From Bacillota bacterium (GTDB lineage: Bacteria > Bacillota > Clostridia > Acetivibrionales > DTU013): a DNA stretch of 28,141 nt. The notes under the pieces were generated by a model, which saw nothing but the letters and a program-made list of their open reading frames with translations, searched no databases and was not told the DNA's origin. The stretch lies in NCBI GenBank assembly GCA_023433505.1, contig JAEZCO010000120.1:1-28141 (forward strand), read 5' to 3'. Made by a program: the position numbers and the translations under genes. Positions 7,175-16,034 of the stretch are shown one piece after another; positions within the stretch are counted from its first letter, which is position 1; the number at the start of each line of letters is the position of its first letter.

Positions 7175-8905
7175 TTGAAAGGGACTAGACTGACTATTTT
7201 TCAAAAAATAATGCTTCTGATTTTGTTATTGCTGCTGCCGATTTTTTTGTTATACTCCTATTCCAATACCGTTTCAGTGGCGGTAGTAAAAAATGAAATC
7301 GAAAGCTCCATGCGCCAGCGTCTGTCATTTTTGCAAAACCGGCTGGATTTACAGCTTGACCATGTGGTGCGGAGCGCTTTTGTGTTATGCAACGACCCTT
7401 CCCTTAAATTATTCCTGAACATATCGGATTATGAAAATTACTTCGACGTCATCTCTTTAAAAAAACAGCTGGCGGCGCGTATTGCGGTCCAAAGCACGAC
7501 CATGGACTGGCCGGCGCAAATATCCGTATTTTTCCCAAAGATCAGCCAGGTGATTTCTACCTTAAGCACAGAACAATATGCCAAAGGATATTTGCAGCAG
7601 AATGTGGCCAACTCCTGGAAGCCACGGAAGGCTCCCGGCCTGGAACCGGCTCAATCCGATTTCTACTTCTATGCCGTAAATCCCTACCTCAATTATATAC
7701 AGCCGGAAAAGGCCGACGTGGTGGTTGAAATAAAATATCCCCAAAAAAACATTGTCAGCATGCTGGACGACTACAAGCAGACAGGTCAAAGCGACCCCTT
7801 CCTCTACAACGGAGAGTATGGCGTAATATCCAACAGCAGCGGCAATTCGGACCTGATCGGCGGTTTTGCCTCCCGGCTGGCACAGGAGGAGCTGAAAAGC
7901 AGTGATTCTTTTCAAACGGTTTTAAACGGCTCCTCCTATCTGGTATACTATATCAAGTCCGCCGCCTTCGACTGGACGCTGGTGGATTATGTGCCCGTGC
8001 AGCAAATTCTTGTACCCATCACGAAAAGCAAGTATCTGTTTTATGCTTCAATCCTTCTGCTGTTGATAATGAGTCTGATTGCGGCGTTAATGCTGTACCG
8101 CAATGTGCACATCCCCATAGGCAAACTGATGAAGGGCCTGCAGAAGGTCAAGCAGGGAGATTTCTCCACACGTATCGAAAAAACCCGGAGTGAAGAGTTC
8201 AAATATGTATTCCGGCGTTTCAACGAAATGGCGGAGCAGATCCAGCAGCTCATTGAAAAAGTATATCTGGAGCAGCTTTCCACCAGGGACGCCCAGTTGA
8301 AGCAGATGCAATCCCAGATCAACCCCCACTTTTTATACAACTGCCTGTTTTACATTGTCAATATGACCCGGCTTGGCAAAGAGGAAGCCGTAGAAAAAAT
8401 GGCGACGAATCTGGGGGAATATTTCAAGTACACCACAAGACTGGAAAAACAGGATTCTTCCCTGGAGGAAGAGGTCCGGCTGGTGGTAAACTACCTTGAA
8501 ATCCAGAATTTGCGGATGAACCGGTTCCTATATGAAATCAATATTCCAGAGGAAATGCTTAATCTGGAAATCCCGCGGCTCATACTGCAGCCGGTGGTTG
8601 AAAATGCCGTTGTCCATGGGATCGAGCCGAAGGTCGGCCAGGGGCACATCCGTATCACCGGCAGGATGGATGGGTGCAGAATGGAAGTTACCGTAGAAGA
8701 CGACGGCATCGGCGTGCCGGAGGAAAAGCTCCTGGAGCTGACACAGCAATTGACGATGCCCATGGACAGCCACATGGGCTATGGAATCTGGAATGTAAAT
8801 CAGCGGCTTGCCCTCCGCTATGGAGAAGGCTCGGGCGTAAGCTATTCCCCTTCGGCGGCCGGCGGTTTGATGGTAAGCCTTATATGGAACCTGCCGGAAG
8901 CCTGA
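7175..8905 (+). CDS. YesM-type sensor histidine kinase, sugar module 1
   Basis: This 576-residue membrane kinase has TM1 (about 11-30), an extracellular sensor domain (31-285), TM2 (286-308) and a HAMP (310-363). A His_kinase domain follows with the phospho-accepting H385 in QINPHFLYN. The HATPase domain has an N box (ILQPVVENAVVHG, N477), a G1 motif (DDGIGVP, 509-515) and a G2 motif (GYGIWNV, 535-541). Members of this family sense extracellular carbohydrate, sometimes through a binding protein, and phosphorylate an AraC-type regulator; the next gene encodes one. The TTG start is supported by GGAG 10 nt upstream and the basic N-terminus before TM1. The ligand is unknown. A 140-bp palindrome separates it from its regulator gene. 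Confidence 0.93.
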   Translation: MKGTRLTIFQKIMLLILLLLLPIFLLYSYSNTVSVAVVKNEIESSMRQRLSFLQNRLDLQLDHVVRSAFVLCNDPSLKLFLNISDYENYFDVISLKKQLAARIAVQSTTMDWPAQISVFFPKISQVISTLSTEQYAKGYLQQNVANSWKPRKAPGLEPAQSDFYFYAVNPYLNYIQPEKADVVVEIKYPQKNIVSMLDDYKQTGQSDPFLYNGEYGVISNSSGNSDLIGGFASRLAQEELKSSDSFQTVLNGSSYLVYYIKSAAFDWTLVDYVPVQQILVPITKSKYLFYASILLLLIMSLIAALMLYRNVHIPIGKLMKGLQKVKQGDFSTRIEKTRSEEFKYVFRRFNEMAEQIQQLIEKVYLEQLSTRDAQLKQMQSQINPHFLYNCLFYIVNMTRLGKEEAVEKMATNLGEYFKYTTRLEKQDSSLEEEVRLVVNYLEIQNLRMNRFLYEINIPEEMLNLEIPRLILQPVVENAVVHGIEPKVGQGHIRITGRMDGCRMEVTVEDDGIGVPEEKLLELTQQLTMPMDSHMGYGIWNVNQRLALRYGEGSGVSYSPSAAGGLMVSLIWNLPEA

Positions 8906-8921
8906 TGTAGGATGGAAAGTA

Positions 8922-9061
8922 AGTACTGGTGCAAATATAGCTTCCCGTATAGGTTTCTGAAAACGCAGTTCATTGCGGCCGGGGCTGGTCGCAAGCTTCA
9001 CTTGCTGCTCGCCTCTGCAACCTACATTTTCAGAAAAACGGAAAGTAATATTTGCAGTACT
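8922..9061. repeat. 140-bp palindromic element between kinase and regulator genes
   Basis: The left arm (8922 to about 8981) matches the reverse complement of the right arm (about 9012-9061) in blocks: AGTACT, GCAAATAT, CTT-CCGT and TTCTGAAAA, with small gaps. A small hairpin GCAAG/CTTGC (8991-9005) sits at the apex. The element ends just before the AAGGAGAG ribosome site of the regulator. Its size and shape suggest a MITE-like or REP-like insertion. In RNA it would make a large hairpin inside the kinase-regulator transcript. Confidence 0.7.
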
Positions 9062-9077
9062 CCTAAGGAGAGATAAC

Positions 9078-10715
9078 ATGTTTCAGGTAATGATCGTAGA
9101 CGACGAAGAGTCTGTCCGTGACGGAATCGCCATTGCGGTGCAATGGGAGGAACTGGACGTGGAATTCGTCCATAAGGCGGCTTCCGGCTTTGAGGCCCTG
9201 GAGCTTTTAAAAAAGCATGCCATCGATATTGTTATTACGGACATCCGCATGCCGGGAATGAGCGGCCTGGAGCTTATACAGGCCATTCACGGCAGTTGGA
9301 CGGGGATAAAATGCATCATCTTATCCGGACATGCCGAATTTCAATATGCCCAGGAGGCCATCCGGTCCCAGACCACGGATTATCTGCTGAAGCCGGTCCT
9401 CACCCGGGAGCTTGTAGATACCATCCGGAATGTTCAGCAGAAGCTGAAAAAGGAGTGGGAGCATATCAGCTCCTACAGGCAGGCAATGGATGCCCTCTCG
9501 GAGCACCGCCCTTTATTGTCGGGCAATGTGCTTCACGATTTGCTCCAGGGGCGTTACATGCCGCATGAAAATTTATACCGGAAATTGCAGCTTTTCGACA
9601 TTCCTTTTTCCGAAGGGGATGAAATTGCGTTGATGATCCTCCGGCTGGAGGATGAATTCCCCGATTACGACACCCGGAGCCTGTATTTGCTGGAATATGC
9701 GGTATGCAACATCACCGAGGAGATCTACGGCAGGTATTTCAGGCTCTGGCATTCCAAAGACGAGCACGATTTCCTGGTATTTGCCATTAAATTGAATGAA
9801 AACGGAGCCGGCGACCTTTTTTCCAAGAGCGAGCCTCTGGAAGCCGGCAGAAAAAGGCTGGTGGAACGTCTTGCAGACCAGCTGCAAAAAAACGTCCAGA
9901 GTTATCTGAAGGGGCGCATCTCTCTGATGCTCAGCAAATGGGGACGTTTCCCCGCTGATATCCGTCCTTTATACGAGCTGTCCATCTCAACGATGAGAAG
10001 ACGTATAGGCAGCGACAGCAACTTTTTCTTTACCATGGACGATGAACCCGACGAGAGCCGGATGAACTCGCTGGATCATTTATACCGGATACCCACGCTC
10101 CAGCATCTTCTGGAGGCAGGCAGATGGTCCGACGCGGAAATAAAGCTGCAAAATGTTTTTGACGAGCTCCGGGCAAATTTCGGCGACTCTGTGGAACATA
10201 TCCTGGAGGCGGCCTGCGCCATTTATTCCATCTATTCGCACATAGCCCACCAGAACAGCCGGAGCCTGACTGCACTGACACAGGAGGATTTCCCATTATC
10301 GGGCAGAGGGGAAGGCGTACATTCGGCAAACCAGCTACAAAGCTGGTCTCTCAGGGTATTGAAGATTTTGAAGGATGATCTGGCCAGCAATACCTCCAGC
10401 ATGAGGAAGACCATTCTGGAGAAAATCCGTGAGTACGCGGAAAGCCATCTGTCTGACGATGTTTCCCTTGTAACCATCGCGGAACAGGTCCATCTGCATC
10501 CTGTTTACCTGTCCAAGGTTTTCAAGCTTGAGACGGGATATACCTTAAGTGATTATCTGCACCGGCTGAAAATGGAAAGGGCCTCTCACCTGCTGAAGCA
10601 TTCCGATGCAAGAATCTATGAAATAGCGCGGCAGGTGGGCTATGAGAATACCTACTTTATGAAGGTATTTAAAAAGCATTTCAATATCACTCCGCAGGAG
10701 TACCGTGATCAATAG
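9078..10715 (+). CDS. YesN-type response regulator with AraC DNA-binding domain, sugar module 1
   Basis: This 545-residue cytoplasmic regulator has a receiver domain (1-120) with acidic VDDEE (7-11), phospho-acceptor D55 in ITDIRMPG, and a conserved Lys in YLLKP. A long middle region (about 140-440) has no clear motif. An AraC double helix-turn-helix occupies the last 104 residues; its second helix region has IYEIARQVGYENTYFMKVFK and ends in ITPQEYRD. The ATG at 9078 follows AAGGAG by 7 nt. The open frame runs upstream to 8973, but that part lies in the palindrome. It probably activates the binding-protein operon that starts 116 nt downstream. Confidence 0.93.
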   Translation: MFQVMIVDDEESVRDGIAIAVQWEELDVEFVHKAASGFEALELLKKHAIDIVITDIRMPGMSGLELIQAIHGSWTGIKCIILSGHAEFQYAQEAIRSQTTDYLLKPVLTRELVDTIRNVQQKLKKEWEHISSYRQAMDALSEHRPLLSGNVLHDLLQGRYMPHENLYRKLQLFDIPFSEGDEIALMILRLEDEFPDYDTRSLYLLEYAVCNITEEIYGRYFRLWHSKDEHDFLVFAIKLNENGAGDLFSKSEPLEAGRKRLVERLADQLQKNVQSYLKGRISLMLSKWGRFPADIRPLYELSISTMRRRIGSDSNFFFTMDDEPDESRMNSLDHLYRIPTLQHLLEAGRWSDAEIKLQNVFDELRANFGDSVEHILEAACAIYSIYSHIAHQNSRSLTALTQEDFPLSGRGEGVHSANQLQSWSLRVLKILKDDLASNTSSMRKTILEKIREYAESHLSDDVSLVTIAEQVHLHPVYLSKVFKLETGYTLSDYLHRLKMERASHLLKHSDARIYEIARQVGYENTYFMKVFKKHFNITPQEYRDQ

Positions 10716-10784
10716 GTTTAAAAGAAGCTAAGAAAAACCAATGAATGTTAAGGTGTTACAATTTTAATCAAAAGCACCCGCAGA

Positions 10785-10790
10785 TATAAT
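10785..10790 (+). promoter_or_regulatory. Candidate -10 box for the module 1 transporter operon
   Basis: A perfect TATAAT lies 41 nt before the binding-protein ATG, inside the 116-nt gap after the regulator gene. The region 17 nt upstream (TTTTAA) is a poor -35 box. That pattern is usual for promoters needing an AraC-type activator. The ribosome site is AAAGGGGAAG just before 10832. Confidence 0.5.
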
Positions 10791-10831
10791 GAAAATGCAG
10801 TCCATTATTTATTTTAGAAAGGGGAAGCTTT

Positions 10832-12547
10832 ATGAAAAAATCTTTTCAAAGGCCGGCACTTTTGATCGCAGCAGTGTTTCTATTCGTCAGTATCTTTGCC
10901 GGCTGCGGCGGCAATAACGGGGGTGCGGAGCAAAGTGGAACTACCGGTTCCGCAACTGTAACAGCGGCCGGAAGCAGTACACCCGAAACAGAGGCGGGAT
11001 TACCGAAAAACGGAATCAAATTTGAGCCGGAAGTGGAGATTTCCACCGCATGTATTCTGGGAGATGTTACTAAATTCAAAAACGGCGAAACCATTGACAA
11101 CAATGTACATACCCGTTGGGCAAAAGACACCCTGGGCATCAACATCAAGTATTTGTGGACAACACCTGAAACCAACGATGCTTTCCGTACAAAACTCATG
11201 CTTTCACTGTCCGCCAACGAACCCTTGCCTGATTTTCTCAACGTGGGTATGGAAATTGCCCAGGACCTTATCGATTCGGGAAGATTTCAAGCGGTAGACG
11301 AGATGTTTGAGAAATATGCCTGCCCGGAATGGAAAAAAGCAATGGCTGAGGTCCCCGATGCCTGGCTGCCATATCTTCGCGACGGAAAAAAATATGCCAT
11401 TCCGGAACTCGACTATATCATGCAGCATGACGATGTCATGTGGATGAGGAAGGATTGGCTTGAGAAGCTTGGTTTGCAGGCGCCCAAGACCATTGCCGAG
11501 CTCGAAACCGTGATGGATGCATTTGTCAACAGGGACCCCGACGGCAACAATAAAAAGGACACCTACGGCTTGACTGCCACAATGCTGACCAATTATAATG
11601 CATGGATCGGCCCCGGTCCGATTTTCGGTTCCTTTGGCGCAATTGCACAGAAATGGCAAAAGGATGAAAAAGGCGAAATCGTCTATGGTTCCGTAAGACC
11701 GGAAATCAAAGCGACCCTTGGCAAGTTCAAGGAATGGATTGAAAAGGGCTATGTACACAAGGAAATAGGAATGCATGACGAAATGAAGGCTTCCGAGCTG
11801 TTTACCTCAGGAAAGGCAGGGATTGCCTTTGGAGCGTCATGGTTATACGGCTGGCCTTTGGGCGACACGGAGAAAAATGTACCCGGCGCTGTCGTCTGGC
11901 CTTATCCCCTGCCTGCGGGACCTGACGGAAAAATCGGCCAGGCCAGTGAAGGCTCCCATTATTTTGTAATGCTTTTCAACAAAGACTTTAAAAATCCTGA
12001 AATATTCTTCAACTACTATAACTACCTGTATCAGAACTATATGCTTCCTGTAGAAGGCGGCGTATTTGAGAACGGCTTTGCCAAAGGATATGACTACGAT
12101 ATCGTCGACGGGAAACCCGTATTTACCGATGAGCTGATTCCCGGCGGCCGCGTGGCACCGGAAAAATATTTCCTTGCACTTCCCCCAAGGATGCCTTCCC
12201 TGTATATGACTACCCTGGCTGGACTTGCCAACGGCAAAACTCCCGAAACCCTATTCGAAAAGAAAGTTGCCACCGTTGGCATACAGCAGCCTCTGGAAGC
12301 GGCAAAGATCGTCGTCGACCAGCATTCGCACACCATTGACGATTTATTTACAGGAAAGCCCACCGATACCATGAAAGAAAAGCTTGCCGATTTGAAAACC
12401 ATGGAAACCGAGACTTTCAGCAAAATCATTTATGGCAAGGTCGGCTTGGATGCCTTCGACAAATTCGTAACCGACTGGTATGCAAAAGGCGGTCAACAGA
12501 TCACCGACGAAGTAAGAGAATGGTACAAATCCGTCGGCGGTAAATAA
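10832..12547 (+). CDS. LplA-like extracellular sugar-binding lipoprotein, sugar module 1
   Basis: This 571-residue protein is the binding component of an ABC importer. The signal peptide (1-24) ends in a lipobox IFAGC with C25 as lipidated Cys, followed by a Gly/Ser/Thr linker. The mature part is a family 1 solute-binding fold, large as usual for the LplA/YtcQ group. Typical elements include WAKDTLGINIKYLW near the start, the DGKKYAIPELDY stretch and MWMRKDWLEKLGLQAPKTIA. It should capture an oligosaccharide or glycoside released outside the cell. The two permease genes follow, and a GC-rich hairpin lies just past the stop. The ligand cannot be told from sequence; the downstream hydrolase suggests an agar-like or beta-galactoside-like sugar. 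Confidence 0.92.
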   Translation: MKKSFQRPALLIAAVFLFVSIFAGCGGNNGGAEQSGTTGSATVTAAGSSTPETEAGLPKNGIKFEPEVEISTACILGDVTKFKNGETIDNNVHTRWAKDTLGINIKYLWTTPETNDAFRTKLMLSLSANEPLPDFLNVGMEIAQDLIDSGRFQAVDEMFEKYACPEWKKAMAEVPDAWLPYLRDGKKYAIPELDYIMQHDDVMWMRKDWLEKLGLQAPKTIAELETVMDAFVNRDPDGNNKKDTYGLTATMLTNYNAWIGPGPIFGSFGAIAQKWQKDEKGEIVYGSVRPEIKATLGKFKEWIEKGYVHKEIGMHDEMKASELFTSGKAGIAFGASWLYGWPLGDTEKNVPGAVVWPYPLPAGPDGKIGQASEGSHYFVMLFNKDFKNPEIFFNYYNYLYQNYMLPVEGGVFENGFAKGYDYDIVDGKPVFTDELIPGGRVAPEKYFLALPPRMPSLYMTTLAGLANGKTPETLFEKKVATVGIQQPLEAAKIVVDQHSHTIDDLFTGKPTDTMKEKLADLKTMETETFSKIIYGKVGLDAFDKFVTDWYAKGGQQITDEVREWYKSVGGK

Positions 12548-12577
12548 TACGCTGCAAGCAAGACATTGACAGGAACT

Positions 12578-12598
12578 GGGGGCATTTGTCATGCCCCC
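12578..12598 (+). terminator. Intercistronic hairpin after the module 1 binding-protein gene
   Basis: GGGGGCAT (12578-12585) pairs perfectly with ATGCCCCC (12591-12598) across TTGTC. No T-run follows. It is therefore more likely to protect the 3' end of the abundant binding-protein RNA, or act as a partial terminator, than to stop transcription fully. Confidence 0.6.
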
Positions 12599-12666
12599 TC
12601 CCTGCATTTTATCCAATTATTCTGAAAATCCGGGAATCGGCCCGGATAAAGGAGCGTAGCAGATTC

Positions 12667-13593
12667 ATGCAAAAATCGACCACTGAAGCAAAAGTAAAAT
12701 GGAATATGAAGCGGAACTGGCCGCTGCACCTGATGCTGGTACCGGCCGTACTCCTCACCCTCCTGTTTGCTTATCTGCCCATGGGCGGCGCCGTTATTGC
12801 GTTCCAGGATTTCAAGCCCTGGCTGGGTTTTGGGAATTCAGCCTGGGTAGGGTGGAAAAATTTCGCCCGGATATTTGAGCTGGAATACAGCATACAGGTC
12901 ATGTGGAATACATTAGCCATCTCCAGCTTTAAAATCATCGCCGGATTGATTGCACCCTTTATTTTTTCCCTTTTGCTGAACGAAGTTACAAAGATGAAGT
13001 TCAAGCGGACCATTCAAACCATGGTGTACCTGCCCCATTTCCTTTCCTGGGTTATTCTGGGCGGAATACTCATCGACATGCTCTCCGTCGACGGCGGTAT
13101 CGTAAACAGAATACTGCAATTGATTCCCGGCGTACAGCCCGTATTTTTCCTCGGAGATGGGAACTGGTTCAGAGTTACGGTAGTTGTCAGCCATGTCTGG
13201 AAAGAATTTGGTTTTGGAGCAATTATCTATTTAGCTGCGCTGGCAGGTATAAATCCTTCTCTGTACGAAGCTGCTCTGATGGACGGAGCAAACCGCTGGA
13301 AGCAGACTCTTCATATCACCATCCCCTGTATTATGCCCATCACCATCGTTATTGTTACACTGTCGATGAGAAGCATCCTGAATGCAGGCTTTGACCAGAT
13401 TTTCAACCTGTACAACCCTTTGGTTTATTCCAAGGGTGATATCATCGATACCTATGTTTACCGTATTTCCATCATCAACGGCAATATGGGCTTTGGGACA
13501 GCCGTCGGATTGTTCAAATCCGTTATCGGCATGCTCATGATCATCATTTCATACCGGATGGCGGCGGTCTTTGCCAATTACCGGATTTTTTAG
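12667..13593 (+). CDS. LplB-type ABC sugar permease, sugar module 1
   Basis: This 308-residue inner-membrane subunit has about six helices, starting with the MLVPAVLLTLLFAYLPMGG segment typical of the LplB family (PMxGxxIAFQDF). The EAA loop that contacts the ATPase is YEAALMDGANRWKQTLHITI. The ATG at 12667 is chosen because AAAGGAG lies 12 nt upstream. The open frame continues back to 12586 through the intercistronic hairpin, which is unlikely to be coding. It pairs with the next permease. No ATPase gene is in the window; this family usually shares an MsmX-like ATPase encoded elsewhere. Confidence 0.9.
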   Translation: MQKSTTEAKVKWNMKRNWPLHLMLVPAVLLTLLFAYLPMGGAVIAFQDFKPWLGFGNSAWVGWKNFARIFELEYSIQVMWNTLAISSFKIIAGLIAPFIFSLLLNEVTKMKFKRTIQTMVYLPHFLSWVILGGILIDMLSVDGGIVNRILQLIPGVQPVFFLGDGNWFRVTVVVSHVWKEFGFGAIIYLAALAGINPSLYEAALMDGANRWKQTLHITIPCIMPITIVIVTLSMRSILNAGFDQIFNLYNPLVYSKGDIIDTYVYRISIINGNMGFGTAVGLFKSVIGMLMIIISYRMAAVFANYRIF

Positions 13594-13620
13594 CGACTAT
13601 TTAAGGAAAGGAGACCGGCT

Positions 13621-14499
13621 GTGGGTTACAAATCATTGGGGTACCGCGTTTTCAGCATCGTTAATACCTGTTTTCTCATATTTCTATCGATTCTTTGCGT
13701 CCTTCCACTCATTCATATATTAGCCGTATCATTCAGCGGCAAGGCCGCGGCTTCCGCAAATCTGGTCAATCTTTGGCCCGTGGATTTCACCGTCGACGCA
13801 TTTAAGGAAACCATGGTCAACAAGAATTTCATACGGTCCATTCAGGTCTCTACGGTCCGTACTATTCTTGGGACAGCGCTTTTCCTCTTTTTCACAACCT
13901 TGACGGCATACCCGCTGTCAAAGGATCCCAAGGCATTTAAGGGACGAAGCATCTATATGTGGTTTTTTGTATTCACCATGCTTTTTTCAGGAGGACTTGT
14001 CCCAAACTATATTTTGATCACCGAACTGGGGTTGAGAAATTCCATCTGGTCACTGGTCCTGCCGGGAGCCGTGGAGGTCTGGTCCATCATCATGCTGCTG
14101 AACTTTTTCCGGGGTATACCCAAGGAATTGGAAGAAGCGGCCTTGATTGACGGAGCCAGTGAGCTGGTCACAATGCTCAAGGTATACCTGCCGCTGTCAC
14201 CGCCCGCACTGGCCACCCTGTCCCTGTTTACCATGGTAGGGCACTGGAATTCCTGGTTTGACGGTATGATCTACCTGACGGACGCAAAAAACTATCCTCT
14301 GGCAACACTGCTTCAGACCATTATTGTACAGTTGGATTTTTCAAAATTGAATGTTGATCCGAAGGATATAGAGAATATATCCCAGCGCACCGTTAAAGCT
14401 GCGCAGATTTTTATCGGGGCCCTGCCCATTCTGCTGGTATACCCCTTCCTGCAGAAATATTTCGTCAAGGGGATCGTTTTGGGGGCAGTCAAGGAATGA
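13621..14499 (+). CDS. LplC/YtcP-type ABC sugar permease, sugar module 1
   Basis: This 292-residue membrane subunit starts at GTG, with AAAGGAG about 8 nt upstream. It has six likely helices, the GGLVPNYIL segment characteristic of the CUT1 LplC group, the EAA loop EEAALIDGASELVTMLKVYL, and the conserved end PFLQKYFVKGIVLGAVK. It lies 27 nt after the LplB-type gene and forms the transmembrane channel with it. The next gene, a glycoside hydrolase, follows after 42 nt with its own strong ribosome site. Confidence 0.92.
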   Translation: MGYKSLGYRVFSIVNTCFLIFLSILCVLPLIHILAVSFSGKAAASANLVNLWPVDFTVDAFKETMVNKNFIRSIQVSTVRTILGTALFLFFTTLTAYPLSKDPKAFKGRSIYMWFFVFTMLFSGGLVPNYILITELGLRNSIWSLVLPGAVEVWSIIMLLNFFRGIPKELEEAALIDGASELVTMLKVYLPLSPPALATLSLFTMVGHWNSWFDGMIYLTDAKNYPLATLLQTIIVQLDFSKLNVDPKDIENISQRTVKAAQIFIGALPILLVYPFLQKYFVKGIVLGAVKE

Positions 14500-14541
14500 T
14501 TGCAGGAATACATTATATAAATATTTCCAGGAGGTTATTCA

Positions 14542-15807
14542 ATGTCAATGGTTTATAAAACAGAAAATAAAGACGGCAGATGGTGGTTGATCCGTCCCGA
14601 CGGTCAGCGCTTTTATTCCCTGGGTGTGGATTGTGTGACCATGACCGATGTGGATATCGACAGCACTGCCTTAAAATATGAGACCGGCCCGGCATGGTTT
14701 AAGCAATGGGCAGACGGCAAGCTCGCAGGTATCAATGATATGGGCTTCAACACCCTGGGGGCGTGGCACCACATGTATTTTTGGGGAAACGGCTATCCCA
14801 AGACGGTGGAACTGAGAATGTCCGTCCATGCCGCCAAGGCGAATAATGTTTGGGGAGTAGGCTTTCCTGACGTATTCGACCCCAGTTTTGAGATGTCCGT
14901 CCATAAGGTAATGATCGATTGCTTCTATGGAAAAGGTGACGTATTGCTTGAGGACAGGGGCCTGATCGGTTACTACACCGACAATGAGCTTCACTGGTGG
15001 GGCAGCGGCGGATACTGGGGCAGCAACCAGCCGGGCGCCGAATCGAAGGAAACGGGATTGGTGGATGATTACATCGAAAAGCCGGAAACCTCTTATGGGA
15101 AAAAGGCATGGGTTCGTTATGTGACAGATCGATATAAGACCATCGTACACTTGAACAATACATGGAAGAGCGATTATACCTGCTTTGACGACTTGCTGTA
15201 TTTGCAGCATTATACAGCGGATGAAGAAGTGTTCCAACAGGATAAAACAGATTTCTTAAGACTTATCGCCGAGAGGTATTTCAGCATCACGTCGAAAGTC
15301 CTCAAGGATTATGATCCCGACCGTCTCAACCTGGGCTGCAGGTTTGCGGGAGCAACCACCCCCAGGGTAGTGCTTGAGGTCATGGCAAAATATGTGGATG
15401 TAATCACCGTAAACTTCTATGACCACCTGGACAAATACAGTGACTACCTGAAGCATGTCCATACGGTCACCGGCAAGCCTGTGATGATCACTGAATTCAG
15501 CTTTTGCGCGGGAAGGGAAGCAGGCTTTTTAACCAGCACCAACGGAGCGCAGAGCGTCCTTGTGCGTGATCAGAAAAAGAGGGGCGAGTATTACAAGCGT
15601 TTTATCAAGGAGGCCTTCGAGCTGGATTTTTTGATCGGCACCCATTGGTTTGCCCTGTATGATTTCTCCGGGAATGTTCATGGCCTGGTGGGAAATTACG
15701 GTTTATATGATGTAAAGGACCGGCTGTGGGAAGAATTTGCGGAAGCAGTCAGAGAAGCCAATCTGTCCATTATAGATCAATATTCTCCCGATACGGGAAA
15801 CAAATAG
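14542..15807 (+). CDS. Cytoplasmic agarase/GH50-like glycoside hydrolase
   Basis: This 421-residue protein has no signal peptide, so it probably acts on imported sugar. The opening GRWWLIRPDGQRFYSLGVD (12-30) is typical of agarase-like GH enzymes with a TIM barrel. The acid/base is likely E149 in GYYTDNELHWW, and the nucleophile E318 in KPVMITEFSF, both at strand ends as in clan GH-A. At 421 residues it is shorter than classical GH50 agarases, so it may be a distinct subfamily. AGGAGG lies 8 nt before the ATG. It is the last gene of module 1 and is expected to cut the glycoside carried by the transporter. The true substrate is not certain. Confidence 0.78.
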   Translation: MSMVYKTENKDGRWWLIRPDGQRFYSLGVDCVTMTDVDIDSTALKYETGPAWFKQWADGKLAGINDMGFNTLGAWHHMYFWGNGYPKTVELRMSVHAAKANNVWGVGFPDVFDPSFEMSVHKVMIDCFYGKGDVLLEDRGLIGYYTDNELHWWGSGGYWGSNQPGAESKETGLVDDYIEKPETSYGKKAWVRYVTDRYKTIVHLNNTWKSDYTCFDDLLYLQHYTADEEVFQQDKTDFLRLIAERYFSITSKVLKDYDPDRLNLGCRFAGATTPRVVLEVMAKYVDVITVNFYDHLDKYSDYLKHVHTVTGKPVMITEFSFCAGREAGFLTSTNGAQSVLVRDQKKRGEYYKRFIKEAFELDFLIGTHWFALYDFSGNVHGLVGNYGLYDVKDRLWEEFAEAVREANLSIIDQYSPDTGNK

Positions 15808-15951
15808 GAACGTTATATGGAGGGCATCGGCTGGATCAAATCAGGCCGGTGCCGGTGGTAAAGTACAGCAGCGCAACGGGCAAGGGACAAAAAAAGCATC
15901 CGCCATTATTTGCGTATGCTGCTTTCGGTTTTGGCAATGCCACCATTTCAA
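15808..15951. other. Non-coding gap after the hydrolase with a weak hairpin
   Basis: The only structure noted is CATCGGC (15825-15831) paired, with one G-U, to GCCGGTG (15845-15851) over a 13-nt loop. No T-run follows, so it is a poor terminator. No ORF with a ribosome site was found. Confidence 0.4.
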
Positions 15952-16018
15952 TTTCCAATGGAGGACATACCCCCTCGCTGTGGGCGAAATGAACTCGCCC
16001 TACGCTGCACATTGGAAA
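15952..16018. repeat. Nested palindromic interspersed repeat
   Basis: The outer arms TTTCCAATG (15952-15960) and CATTGGAAA (16010-16018) are perfect inverted copies. The inner arms GGGCGA (15982-15987) and TCGCCC (15995-16000) form a second hairpin around AATGAAC. The inner part resembles the common GTAGGGGCGAATTCATTCGCCC type of interspersed palindrome in low-GC and environmental bacteria; that likeness is from memory. Confidence 0.6.
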
Positions 16019-16034
16019 ACCCGGCTAGTGCCGG
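16016..16034 (-). terminator. Terminator of the microprotein operon
   Basis: On the minus strand CCGGC (16034-16030) pairs with GCCGG (16025-16021) across ACTA and runs into GTTTT. The stop codon of the 55-aa gene lies in the loop. The stem is short but GC-rich. Confidence 0.55.

Noticed and set aside
8973..9077. Longer N-terminus for the module 1 regulator
   Set aside because: The extra 35 codons lie in the palindromic element; the ATG at 9078 has AAGGAG and begins exactly at the receiver domain.
12586..12666. Longer N-terminus for the module 1 LplB-type permease
   Set aside because: The extension crosses the intercistronic hairpin; AAAGGAG points to the ATG at 12667, which gives the usual family start.
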